Below, piece after piece: positions 25,964-34,516 of a stretch of 64,000 nt of DNA. Position 1 is the first letter of the stretch. Every line of letters begins with the position of its first letter. Origin of the DNA: Corynebacterium sp. ES2730-CONJ (GTDB lineage: Bacteria > Actinomycetota > Actinomycetes > Mycobacteriales > Mycobacteriaceae); contig NZ_JANUXZ010000001.1 in NCBI RefSeq assembly GCF_024834055.1, positions 248,001-312,000 on the forward strand, given 5' to 3'. The translations under genes were made by a program, and so were the position numbers. Below the pieces are notes generated by a model. It had not been told where the DNA came from. It did no database searches and was given only the letters and a program-made list of their open reading frames with translations.

Positions 25964-27709
25964 TTTGCGCCTGAGGAATTTCCTCAAGAGCTGCAGTGCA
26001 GGCTCCCTATTGAAGAAGTTCCGTTTTACCCCCTCGGTTATTGTATTTTTTGCGACCTTCGGCACCTTTTTCCCTTGACTGACACGAGCCTTTTGCAGCT
26101 CACCTTGAAGTTGGGTCGCTTGCGCGCCCAAGGTTTGCAAACCGCCTATGCGTTGCTCGCCCATGAGAGCCCCACCCTGTTCTAGGATTTCTAAGGCTGG
26201 TTCAAAAGCTCCGCGGTCTCTTAAACGTTGTGCTTCCTCAAGGCTGGAAAGCTTTGTGTCGAGGCCTTTGATCACCTGAATTTCTGCAGCGCTAACGCCC
26301 TGGGCGGTCACCGCGTCTTCGTTTTCGGTGTTAATCAGCAGATAGTAAACAGCGAGCTCAAGATCATCGAGGATTTCGGTGGCTTGAGTGGTTGCCAAAT
26401 TAGTGGATGTGGAATAGAACTCGTCTGAGAACTCTGCCATCTCTAATTCCAGACGCATCTCCCCAATTAATCCTAAGGCGCGTTGAAGGTCGACGCGGGA
26501 GATGATTGCACTGTTTATCATTAGCATCCGCAGGGGGGCATGGAAAATGGGCGGAATGAGATCCATATGACCGCGGAGTAAAGGTTCAATCGCTGCTCCC
26601 AGGCGCGCCCCAGCGCGCAGGAATCCCTCGCTCATGAGTTTGTTACTCACGTCGTAGAGAACTTTGATCATAAGTGGCTCGTAGACTTCAGTCTCCTCAA
26701 TAAGTCCAATGAACTCATCCGTGGCGTCGACTAAAGCATTAGACTCATTGCTGGCCTCGAGCTCAATTTCCGCAGCTTCGCTGATCATCATATGCAGTCT
26801 GAGGACCGAAATCTCTATGTGGTTTTCGGCAATCATCTCCTCGTCTTGAGCCTCAAGAAATTCCTCAAGGAAGAGCTGAGTTCTCATTTTGGCGATTGTC
26901 GCCACGGAATTGCGGATTGCCAAAGATTGCGCGAATTCTTGCGAAAGTGTGTCCCACAGGGAGATAGCTTCGGAACACAGTAACAGGATCTCCGCTGTTT
27001 CCTTGGTGGGTTGTGCCATAAAATCACTGATACTGATTTGGAATGCTGCGAATACGAGATCGAGACTCGTTTCATTTCCAAATTCGGGATATCTCCGGGC
27101 AAAAATAGCCAACGCTCGCGCCCGCTCAATAGAGCGCCCCGAGGACAGTTTGAGGGCTCGGAAAAAGTCCACATGGATAAAAAATTGCTCAGGTTCGCCA
27201 TTCCATTGCTGCTCTAGACCATGAGCGTGTTCGTCGAGGACAGTGCGAATAAGATCCACATCTGCTAGCCGCCACAACATCAATTCCAACTCTACGAGGA
27301 TCATGCGTAGCTCAAACTGCTCCGTTTGGTGATAATTGTTGTATAGCTCCACGGCGGCATCAAGCAGACTACGCATGAGTGCGATATCCACCGTGACCTC
27401 AAATTCCTGCTGTTTGAGGTGTTGGATATGTATAAAGGCCATATTGCGCATCTTCAGTACCTGCAGAGTGGGCTCTGGCACCTCGAATCCGTAGCCACTG
27501 TGCTCCCCGAAATATTCGTCATCGCTGAGTGCGATCGTACAAGCGTCAACAACCAGATGCCAGGCCTCCACTGCTTGTTGGCGACGCAGTTGCGCGTCCT
27601 TAGATTCTTCCGCGAAAACCTGTTCCTCGTTGGAGGTTTCCAGCGCCCGGGTGGAGTCCTGAGCATCAGCAACCAATTGGTGGATTTTCTCGAGATAGTT
27701 TTCGCTCAT
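25961..27709 (-). CDS. Large acidic all-helical protein, unrecognised
   Basis: A 582-residue protein that I do not recognise. There is no signal peptide or membrane segment. The composition is rich in Glu, Leu and Ala, with few Pro and Gly in the first 520 residues, as expected for an alpha-solenoid (TPR-like). Helical repeats such as ALVDATDEFIGLIEE and LEEAQRLRDRGAFEPALEIL resemble TPR pairs. The last 70 residues are basic (QGKKVPKVAKNTITEGVKRNF, then LLRKFLRRK), a contrast that could mediate binding to nucleic acid or membrane. It is convergent with ptsH, and no partner gene is adjacent. The ATG is preceded by a -10 box at 7 bases. A scaffold or regulator is possible but not supported by any motif. 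Confidence 0.7.
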   Translation of the reverse strand: MSENYLEKIHQLVADAQDSTRALETSNEEQVFAEESKDAQLRRQQAVEAWHLVVDACTIALSDDEYFGEHSGYGFEVPEPTLQVLKMRNMAFIHIQHLKQQEFEVTVDIALMRSLLDAAVELYNNYHQTEQFELRMILVELELMLWRLADVDLIRTVLDEHAHGLEQQWNGEPEQFFIHVDFFRALKLSSGRSIERARALAIFARRYPEFGNETSLDLVFAAFQISISDFMAQPTKETAEILLLCSEAISLWDTLSQEFAQSLAIRNSVATIAKMRTQLFLEEFLEAQDEEMIAENHIEISVLRLHMMISEAAEIELEASNESNALVDATDEFIGLIEETEVYEPLMIKVLYDVSNKLMSEGFLRAGARLGAAIEPLLRGHMDLIPPIFHAPLRMLMINSAIISRVDLQRALGLIGEMRLELEMAEFSDEFYSTSTNLATTQATEILDDLELAVYYLLINTENEDAVTAQGVSAAEIQVIKGLDTKLSSLEEAQRLRDRGAFEPALEILEQGGALMGEQRIGGLQTLGAQATQLQGELQKARVSQGKKVPKVAKNTITEGVKRNFFNREPALQLLRKFLRRK

Positions 27710-28341
27710 ATCGTATAAGGTAGCAAGATTTTCACTGCGATATTAAAGGAGGCTGCCCAAGGAACGAGATGCACAATATCTGGCACATAAAATATGAGCG
27801 CTGGCACCTCTCCCCTCGCCTATTGTCAACAGACTATACAAGGGACGCTCCAGCACACCCTGCCTTAAATATCCCTAACTTCTATAAAGTCCCTAGAGCG
27901 CCTATCGGTGCATTCGGCCTTGCTAATCCTGATGATCCACTTAATCCCCTGCCAACTATAACAGCCAGATCTGCCGTGGTAACCAGCAGAAATAGAACAT
28001 GGAAAAATAGGTGCGACTTATCCTGGGTCACCCCATGCCTAAATATGCGCGACCACTTTCGTAGATAGCCGACAACTAGCCGGCGGAGCACAGCATATAC
28101 CAACACGATCGCATCGATCCCTCTATCCAAGGCCTATTTTTCAAGAGAAAAGAGAGACAAAACTCCACCTACACATGCGTCGCCCCTAAGGATATCCGCC
28201 ATGATCACGATTGGGTCCAGGATTTATCTCAGGATCGAGGAATAAAATCAGCCGCGACAGCAGGCTCGGGGTATAGGACAGGAAGACCCCAAGGGTAAGC
28301 TCAAGGGGTTAGAAGTTGGAAGACTAATATCAAAACACAGC
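27710..28341. other. 632-base gap without a convincing gene
   Basis: The best open frame is on the minus strand at 27882-28130 (82 codons from a TTG), with one hydrophobic run (LFFHVLFLLVTTADLAVIV). It has no Shine-Dalgarno and no family resemblance, and may be a remnant of a membrane protein gene. A plus-strand frame at 27769-28068 is unlike a protein. GGAGG occurs at 27749-27753 without a usable reading frame. The segment 28260-28330 has a short CCCC/GGGG hairpin. No tRNA or known RNA class was recognised. Confidence 0.4.
27717..27722 (-). promoter_or_regulatory. -10 box of a probable leaderless promoter for the 582-residue protein gene
   Basis: TACCTT lies 7 bases before the ATG at 27709 and there is no Shine-Dalgarno. 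Confidence 0.4.
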
Positions 28342-28352
28342 TCAGAACTGTG
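28332..28352 (-). terminator. Weak terminator of the nucleobase permease gene
   Basis: On the minus strand CACAG / CTGTG with a 7-base loop, then TTTT; it overlaps the last codons of the permease gene. Confidence 0.45.
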
Positions 28353-29628
28353 CGTTCTGGCCTTCGCCCAAGGTAGTATACACCCGTTTCAATAGCGGGT
28401 AGATGATAATAATGCCAACAGAACCCCACGCTATGCCTTCTAGTTCTACTCCAAATATCGGAAGGGTGAGATTACCAATGCCTGCGACCAAGGCGATAGC
28501 GGCGGCGGTTAGATTAACCGGATTGTTAAAGTTAACATGATTGTCTTGCCAAATTCGCACGCCTAACATGCCGATGAGACCGTAGAGCACCAATGCTGCC
28601 CCACCGAGAACACCGACAGGAATCGTGAAGATTAAAGCACCAAATTTTGGAATGAAGGCTAGAATCACGGCAGTAAGTGCCGCAATCCAATACGCAGCTG
28701 TTGAATACACCCTGGTAGCAGCCATAACACCAATATTTTCGGCATAAGTAGTAGTACCGGAACCACCGAAGCCGCCAGCTAGGGTGGTACCAATTCCATC
28801 AGCAATAAGAGCATCACCCGCAAGGTCGTCGAGGTCGCGTCCAGTCATTTCACTGACTGCTTTAACATGACCGACATTCTCAGCGATGAGGACAATGACC
28901 ACCGGTAGGGTAATAAGGATTGCGGAAGCGGTAAACTGCGGCGTATGAAATTGTGGCAAACCAACCCATGGTGCCGCAGCTATAGTCTCGCGGGCCCCCT
29001 CCGAAAGATTGCCACTTATGGCTGCAAATAACCAGCCGATAATGACACCTAGAAGGATTCCCAACCGCGCGATCATTCCGCGACCAGCAACCGTGCAAAA
29101 TAAAATTGCAGCCAGGGTGACTGATGCCACCACTGGCTGCTCTTGGAAATTATTGACGGCTGCTGGTGAAAGATTGAGACCTATGAGAGCCACGATCGCT
29201 CCCGTGACAGCCGGCGGCATCACCATATCGATGACCTGCTTACCCATCGCCTTAACAATAAAACCCACCGCGATGAGGGCGATACCGGCAGCGAATACGC
29301 CACCTAACTGCACTGCGATCCCCTCGGATTGGCTCGCCATGAGGGGCGCGATAAAGCCAAACGACGAGCCTAAATAGGAAGGCAGGCGATTCCTGGTGAC
29401 CAAAAGGAAGATCATTGTCCCCAAACCTGAGAACAATAAAGTGGTATTAACGGGGAAACCAGTAAGGGTAGGCACCAAGAGCGTAGCGCCAAACATGGCG
29501 ATCACATGCTGCATACCGATCCCGATGGTGCGACCCCAACTAAGTCGCTCTTCAGGTGCTACAACTGCACCAGGTTGAATTGTCTTGCCGTCTCCGTGGA
29601 GGGCCCAGCCCAGGGTAGATTTACTCAC
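28342..29628 (-). CDS. Uracil/xanthine permease (NCS2 family)
   Basis: A 428-residue membrane protein with about 12-14 hydrophobic segments. NCS2 signatures are present: GMQHVIAMFGATLLVPTLTG near the N-terminus, SSFGFIAPL, and VLIAENVGHVKAVSEMTGRDL, with the conserved Glu of the substrate site and GFGGSGTTTYAENIGVMAATRV. The sequence resembles UraA-type uracil permeases more than purine permeases, but specificity is not certain. It is a proton symporter in the cytoplasmic membrane. It lies 57 bases downstream of hflX, with a -10 box directly before its GTG. Confidence 0.9.
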   Translation of the reverse strand: MSKSTLGWALHGDGKTIQPGAVVAPEERLSWGRTIGIGMQHVIAMFGATLLVPTLTGFPVNTTLLFSGLGTMIFLLVTRNRLPSYLGSSFGFIAPLMASQSEGIAVQLGGVFAAGIALIAVGFIVKAMGKQVIDMVMPPAVTGAIVALIGLNLSPAAVNNFQEQPVVASVTLAAILFCTVAGRGMIARLGILLGVIIGWLFAAISGNLSEGARETIAAAPWVGLPQFHTPQFTASAILITLPVVIVLIAENVGHVKAVSEMTGRDLDDLAGDALIADGIGTTLAGGFGGSGTTTYAENIGVMAATRVYSTAAYWIAALTAVILAFIPKFGALIFTIPVGVLGGAALVLYGLIGMLGVRIWQDNHVNFNNPVNLTAAAIALVAGIGNLTLPIFGVELEGIAWGSVGIIIIYPLLKRVYTTLGEGQNAQF

Positions 29629-29634
29629 AAAGGC

Positions 29635-29666
29635 TTATTATCCAACGGCATATGACGTTTTGTAAA
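29635..29666 (-). promoter_or_regulatory. Promoter of the permease gene, probably leaderless
   Basis: TTTACA (-35) at 29661-29666 and overlapping -10 choices GATAAT (29637-29642, 18-base spacer) or TAATAA (29635-29640), placing the start of transcription within 6-8 bases of the GTG at 29628. Confidence 0.5.
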
Positions 29667-29685
29667 TTTCTCCCCCAACCAGGCT

Positions 29686-31224
29686 CTAGGCATGACCTTC
29701 CGCAGAGGCGATCTGGAACTCCGCCAACTGGTTGGCCATAGACTGAGGTAAGCGAACGTCCATCCTCGTTCCCTCTTCGGTGTGGGATTCCTGCAGCACT
29801 GTTCCCAGGTGGTGCAGCTTAGAGACGATATCGCCACGGGTATAGGGGATGAGCAGCTCGGCATGGGCATCGAGGGAGTTGAGGAAAAGCTCAACTCGAG
29901 CTTCTAACGCTGGAATACCCTCACCAGTTTTGGCAGAGACGAAGACAACATCGTCGAGCGCATGTCGCAATTCAGCGAGAACCAACGGATCAGCCTGATC
30001 AATCTTGTTCACCACGATGATCTCCGGGGGAGCGTCGGCTTTTTGCTCACGCACGATTTCACCGATCACCTCGTTAACAGCAGCGATCTGCTTGAGCGGA
30101 AAGGGATCCGAACCGTCGACAACATGGAGGACCAGATCTGCCTCCACAACCTCTTCAAGGGTTGATCGGAAGGCCTCGACCAACTGCGTGGGAAGGTGGC
30201 GCACAAAGCCGACCGTGTCGGTGAAGACCACGTGGCGACCATCGCCAAGTTCTGCTTTTCTCGTGGTAGGATCAAGGGTGGCGAAGAGGGCGTTCTCCAC
30301 CAATACCCCGGCCCCTGTCATGGCATTGATCAACGAGGATTTTCCAGCATTGGTATAGCCCGCGATGGCTATCTGGGGGATCGAGGAATCGCGGCGCTGT
30401 GAGCGCTTAACGTCACGGGCGGTCTTCATCCCAGAGATCTCTCGACGTAGCTTCGCCATATCAGAACGAAGTCGGCGGCGATCGGCTTCAATTTTAGTTT
30501 CGCCAGGACCACGCAGACCGACACCACCATTGGAGCCTGCACGTCCACCCGCTTGGCGTGATAGTGCCCCACCCCACCCACGAACGCGAGTAATCAGATA
30601 TTCCATTTGTGCAAGCGAGACCTGTGCTTTTCCTTCTTTACTCTTCGCATGTTGCGCAAAGATATCGAGAATCAGCATGGTGCGGTCGATAACTTTGACA
30701 TCGAGAGCTTTCTCTAGTGCAATCATCTGGCTGGGACTTAGCTCACCATCGCAGATAACAGTATCTACTCCGGTGTCATTAACGATCTCTTTGAGTTCTT
30801 TAACTTTACCGGAGCCGATATAGGTACTGGGGTCGGGACGGTCGCGCTTTTGGTAGAACATATCGGTGATATGCGAGCCTGCAGTCTCTGCGAGAGCTGC
30901 CAATTCCTGCATTGTTGCTTCGATCTCGGCGGTAGTGCCCTCGGTCCACACGCCCACGAGGATGACTCGCTCGAGACGGAGCTTCCGATACTCGACGTCA
31001 TAACCGTCTTCTTGGTCGGTCGCATGGAGTTCGGACTCACCGCCGATTCGCCTTAAGGAACTACGCTGTTCCAAATCGAGTTCACCGACCGTAGGTTGAG
31101 CGCTCACTAGGCCGGTGAGGTCGTGGCCGGAAGGCTCGGTGGGTACTGTCTGCTGGTGGTCGCTGAAAGCTTGGGCGAGTAGTGCGTCGTGGTCGATTTC
31201 GTTATTTTTCTTATTATTGTTCAT
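29686..31224 (-). CDS. hflX: GTPase HflX
   Basis: A 512-residue protein: an N-terminal HflX domain (KRDRPDPSTYIGSGKVKELKE, DGELSPSQMIALEKAL, IDRTMLILDIFAQHAKSKEGK), the GGVGLRGPGETKIEADRR linker, and a TrmE-Era-type G domain with G1 GYTNAGKSS, G3 DTVGF and G4 NKID. HflX binds the 50S ribosome and rescues or recycles stalled or hibernating ribosomes. The N-terminal 60 residues are Asn/Asp/Gln-rich and extend beyond E. coli HflX. Position upstream of dapF and miaA follows the actinobacterial order. Confidence 0.96.
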   Translation of the reverse strand: MNNNKKNNEIDHDALLAQAFSDHQQTVPTEPSGHDLTGLVSAQPTVGELDLEQRSSLRRIGGESELHATDQEDGYDVEYRKLRLERVILVGVWTEGTTAEIEATMQELAALAETAGSHITDMFYQKRDRPDPSTYIGSGKVKELKEIVNDTGVDTVICDGELSPSQMIALEKALDVKVIDRTMLILDIFAQHAKSKEGKAQVSLAQMEYLITRVRGWGGALSRQAGGRAGSNGGVGLRGPGETKIEADRRRLRSDMAKLRREISGMKTARDVKRSQRRDSSIPQIAIAGYTNAGKSSLINAMTGAGVLVENALFATLDPTTRKAELGDGRHVVFTDTVGFVRHLPTQLVEAFRSTLEEVVEADLVLHVVDGSDPFPLKQIAAVNEVIGEIVREQKADAPPEIIVVNKIDQADPLVLAELRHALDDVVFVSAKTGEGIPALEARVELFLNSLDAHAELLIPYTRGDIVSKLHHLGTVLQESHTEEGTRMDVRLPQSMANQLAEFQIASAEGHA

Positions 31225-31311
31225 CGTTACTACTCATTGTCTCACTTCCTAGGCAGTCTTGGCCAATATTTAACTGGTATTCATAAAATGGTAAAGACCG
31301 ATCCCACTGGA

Positions 31312-31317
31312 TAGTAT
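31312..31317 (+). promoter_or_regulatory. -10 box of a probable leaderless promoter for the Cys-tail protein gene
   Basis: TAGTAT lies 7 bases before the ATG at 31325, with no Shine-Dalgarno. This decides for 31325 over the ATG at 31316, which overlaps the -10 box itself. Confidence 0.55.
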
Positions 31318-31324
31318 GGGTCCT

Positions 31325-32077
31325 ATGAGTCATGATTTGGAAGCCCTAGGCTTGAACTACGAGCACTGGCAAGATGCCGTGGAGGCAGCTATTGCTACTA
31401 ATAATCTCTCTGTCACAGGCGAGGTTCGCGGCGGACAATTAATCCAATACGCCGACCCCTCTGGGGCTCAGATCAATATCCTAGCTGTGGAACCCTTCGC
31501 AACATTCGCGGGGTTTGAAGCCGAGACCACGAATTTTGGGCATATCGCGATGATCAATGATGTGCTCGCACTTGTGGAGGTTGTTGATTGCCACGGCGCT
31601 CCGATCACGACCCTGACAGTTAATCTCGCTCAAGGTCCGTTGTTGGTCGATGAGTCACAACAGCGCTGGCAACAAGTGGGTATCACGGCGCTGGTTGACG
31701 AGCACACACTCGTCATACACCCAGATGAACAAAGATATCGCGATGCCTCCGGTCGTGAATCGGGGTACATCGAATCTCCAGGAGCCGAAGTAATTAACGC
31801 TGGCTCAGCTGCCTCTGCTCCAACAGCCGCTGTTAAATTTAGCGCGCGCGTCTTGCAAGCCGAGTATCGCCGTAACGCCCTCAATGGTCAGCAGTTCATA
31901 CACTGCACTATCGATGCTTCGATAGCATTGGACCTATGCATGCCATACCAAACAGAGCTGCCTGTGAAGGGCAGCGTCATCACGGGCGAAGCTCTCTTGG
32001 TGGGATCTGTAGTCGCTCCTCAGGGCTGTAGTTCGGGGGGTTGCGGCTGCGGCTCCGGTGGTTGCGGCAGCCATTAA
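31325..32077 (+). CDS. Uncharacterised protein with a Cys-Gly tail
   Basis: A 250-residue soluble protein that I do not recognise. The body looks like two beta-rich domains separated by an Ala/Ser linker near residue 165 (NAGSAASAPTAAVKF). The extreme C-terminus is CSSGGCGCGSGGCGSH: four cysteines and a terminal histidine in a flexible Gly-rich tail, which suggests metal binding, metal handover or thiol chemistry. No signal peptide is seen. It is divergent from hflX and 43 bases upstream of a small membrane protein gene, possibly in one operon. No function is proposed beyond the tail. Confidence 0.75.
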   Translation: MSHDLEALGLNYEHWQDAVEAAIATNNLSVTGEVRGGQLIQYADPSGAQINILAVEPFATFAGFEAETTNFGHIAMINDVLALVEVVDCHGAPITTLTVNLAQGPLLVDESQQRWQQVGITALVDEHTLVIHPDEQRYRDASGRESGYIESPGAEVINAGSAASAPTAAVKFSARVLQAEYRRNALNGQQFIHCTIDASIALDLCMPYQTELPVKGSVITGEALLVGSVVAPQGCSSGGCGCGSGGCGSH

Positions 32078-32120
32078 TAATTAGACGCTAAGAGACGAGA
32101 TCTTGTAATCTGAAGGCCTT

Positions 32121-32657
32121 ATGAGCGAATTAGAAGCAATCGACGGTGGGAACCCCCAGCCAACGTGGCCGTGGCCCGTGGTGCTGGTGTGCTGTGCACT
32201 GTTGATCTTCTTTTTCAAAATCGAGGGAGTCTTACTGTCTGTCTTCATCCTGGCGGGGGTCTTTCTCATTACTAAATTCCAACCAAATTATCAGGAGGGC
32301 TCGGCCCTGAAGTCCTCGATCACTCTGTCGAAAGAGGATATTGAGGACGTATTGGCCGAGTACGACAAATTCTTACATGGTATGGAGGCAGACGATCTAG
32401 CTGATCGCACAATCATAAGACCAGCCCTAGCTGACTCGGATTGTACGGAGCCCGATATTTCAGAGTTTATCTTCTTGTCTAAGACGTCCAAGCGCTTCGT
32501 CTCCCGCCTCGATTCACGTTTGCGCCGCAACCTCTCGGTAACCCAACTAGAAGAACTTCTCAAGATCACCGATGCCCGAGCCCTCGAACTGCAAGAGTCG
32601 TGGATACGGGCACGCCGCGCTGCCCAACGGCTCGGCACTGATTACAAATCTTCCTAG
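32121..32657 (+). CDS. Small membrane-anchored protein of unknown function
   Basis: A 178-residue protein. An acidic, Pro/Trp-containing start (GGNPQPTWPWP) leads into a hydrophobic hairpin or two short membrane spans (VVLVCCALLIFFFKIEGVLLSVFILAGVFLIT), then a soluble helical domain of about 120 residues rich in Asp, Glu, Arg and Leu (SLTQLEELLKI-like helices). The soluble part is probably cytoplasmic. No family was recognised. It follows the Cys-tail protein gene, has GAAGG 5 bases before its ATG, and overlaps the end of the convergent dapF by 4 bases. Confidence 0.7.
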   Translation: MSELEAIDGGNPQPTWPWPVVLVCCALLIFFFKIEGVLLSVFILAGVFLITKFQPNYQEGSALKSSITLSKEDIEDVLAEYDKFLHGMEADDLADRTIIRPALADSDCTEPDISEFIFLSKTSKRFVSRLDSRLRRNLSVTQLEELLKITDARALELQESWIRARRAAQRLGTDYKSS

Positions 32658-33538
32658 CGATCAGTATAGGCTTTAAGATCGATCGTTCCCCGCGCTACGA
32701 TCTGCGAAGGGCCACTCAAAATTGCCCTGTCTTCGGTAATTTCCACAGTCACCTCGCCGCCGAGAACCCCTACGTGCAGCGTCCCAGTGGTATCCCCCCG
32801 ATCTGCAAGAGCAGCCACGGCCGCAGCTACGGTTCCCGTTCCACAGGAACGGGTCTCACCTACTCCGCGCTCATATACACGCATATAGATATCTCCACCG
32901 GGTTTGAGCGCAATGATCTCCACATTCACACCAGAGGGGAAAAAATCACGATCAAAGACCGGTGGCGCCATCTCCAGAGAATTAAGGTGCTCTGCCGTCA
33001 TTCCAGGTACCACACAGGCAAGATGGGGGTTACCTGTGCTCACTGCTAATCCAGCAAAGGCTTGTCCCGCTACGGTACACGTGGATAGACCGCGGACCTG
33101 AACCGATCCCATATCAACGCTGACCATCGCACGGTGAGGATCGGCGGCTAAAACCCGCACCCGACGCGCCCCTGCGCGTGTTCCTACCGTAAATTCGGTT
33201 GTACCCACGAGGCCTTCCACGCTGAGCACGTGGGCGAATACTCGTAGTCCATTCCCGCACATCTCGGCCACTGATCCATCTGCGTTGTAGTAGTCCATAA
33301 ACCAGTGTGTTGCGTTAATGCCCTCGGCGAGCTCAGAGATATAGCCTCCTTCCTGTAGCGCCCCGGCATGAGCAACGCGCAGCAACCCGTCGGCACCGAT
33401 ACCGGAATGCCGGTTGCAGAGGGCCTGGATGATCTCGGGGGCTAAATCTAAGCTGGCAGCTGGATCGACAACGATTATGAAGTCATTTTCCGTACCATGA
33501 CCTTTTATAAAAGGTACGAGATGGGCTGAGGTATTCAC
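32654..33538 (-). CDS. dapF: Diaminopimelate epimerase
   Basis: A 294-residue enzyme of the two-fold symmetric PLP-independent epimerase fold. The two catalytic cysteines are visible: Cys94 in AEMCGNGLRV and Cys232 in ETRSCGTGTVAAA. It interconverts LL- and meso-diaminopimelate for peptidoglycan and lysine synthesis. With dapA and dapB at 56-59 kb, three lysine-branch enzymes lie in the window. It is 18 bases downstream of miaA, with GAAAGGA before its ATG, so it is in the miaA operon. Confidence 0.97.
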   Translation of the reverse strand: MNTSAHLVPFIKGHGTENDFIIVVDPAASLDLAPEIIQALCNRHSGIGADGLLRVAHAGALQEGGYISELAEGINATHWFMDYYNADGSVAEMCGNGLRVFAHVLSVEGLVGTTEFTVGTRAGARRVRVLAADPHRAMVSVDMGSVQVRGLSTCTVAGQAFAGLAVSTGNPHLACVVPGMTAEHLNSLEMAPPVFDRDFFPSGVNVEIIALKPGGDIYMRVYERGVGETRSCGTGTVAAAVAALADRGDTTGTLHVGVLGGEVTVEITEDRAILSGPSQIVARGTIDLKAYTDR

Positions 33539-33556
33539 TGATCGATCCTTTCTCGG

Positions 33557-34486
33557 TTAAGGGGCACTTATAGTTTCTAGGATATCCATGGTTTGAGATA
33601 GGGTATCGCCGCTGGCCTTGATCCACTGCACCCGCGGATCTCTACGGAACCACGATCGCTGGCGGCGGACGTATCGCCGTGTCCCTATCACAGTTTTCTC
33701 CCATGCCTCTTCAAGATCCATATTTCCGGTGAGTACCTCCAGCATTTGGGAGTAACCTATGGCGCTGCCCGCAGTCGAATCAGCTCGTAACCCATGGTTG
33801 CGGTAGAGATTTTCCACTTCTGCTGCAAAGCCGCGATCGAACATCAGGTGGGTGCGCTGTTCGATTCGTGGGTTCAGCCACTCAGGTGTGGTAGCCAAAC
33901 CAATGATGGTTGTATTCCAGCGCGGCGCGGCGCTTTTATCTGGCTGCGAGGCTTTATACGGTTGACCAGTTAATTCAATGACTTCAAGGGCGCGAACGGT
34001 CCTACGAGGATCTTTATCTTCGATGATTTCTGCAGCGACAGGGTCGAGGTGATGCAGATAGGCGTGGAGTTGGTCAATGCCATCTGTTTCGAGGCGCTGT
34101 TCCCAATAGGCTCTTACTCCAGGATCGGTTGGAGGGAATTGCCAGTCGTCGATTAGCGATTGTACGTAAAGCATGGACCCACCAACGAGTAGAGGGGTTT
34201 TTCCGCGTCGTTGGATATCTTCTACACAGGCGATAGCTCGCGCTTGATAATTCGCAACCGATGCCCGTTCGGTGACATCGAGGATATCAAGTAGGTGATG
34301 CGGTATTCCCTCGCGCTCACCGACGGTGAGTTTGGCGGTCCCTATATCCATGCCCCGGTAGAGTTGCATGGAATCAGTATTGACAATCTCTGCATTAAGG
34401 TGGTGGGCAAGTGCGATGCTCAGGCTGGACTTTCCAGAGGCTGTAGGCCCGATTATCGCCACTGGATGAGGCAAAGTGGCAGCCAT
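33557..34486 (-). CDS. miaA: tRNA dimethylallyltransferase
   Basis: A 309-residue enzyme. The P-loop [13 protein letters not shown] is at 11-23, followed by [18 protein letters not shown], the typical MiaA substrate-binding stretch, and the tRNA-clamp region [16 protein letters not shown]. The C-terminal [17 protein letters not shown] is a strong family signature. It adds a dimethylallyl group to N6 of A37 in tRNAs reading UNN codons. MiaB, encoded at 37450, completes ms2i6A. The ATG is preceded by GAAGGGA. Confidence 0.97.
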   Translation of the reverse strand: MAATLPHPVAIIGPTASGKSSLSIALAHHLNAEIVNTDSMQLYRGMDIGTAKLTVGEREGIPHHLLDILDVTERASVANYQARAIACVEDIQRRGKTPLLVGGSMLYVQSLIDDWQFPPTDPGVRAYWEQRLETDGIDQLHAYLHHLDPVAAEIIEDKDPRRTVRALEVIELTGQPYKASQPDKSAAPRWNTTIIGLATTPEWLNPRIEQRTHLMFDRGFAAEVENLYRNHGLRADSTAGSAIGYSQMLEVLTGNMDLEEAWEKTVIGTRRYVRRQRSWFRRDPRVQWIKASGDTLSQTMDILETISAP

Positions 34487-34516
34487 AATATCCCTTCGTG
34501 TTGCATACTTGAGGTC

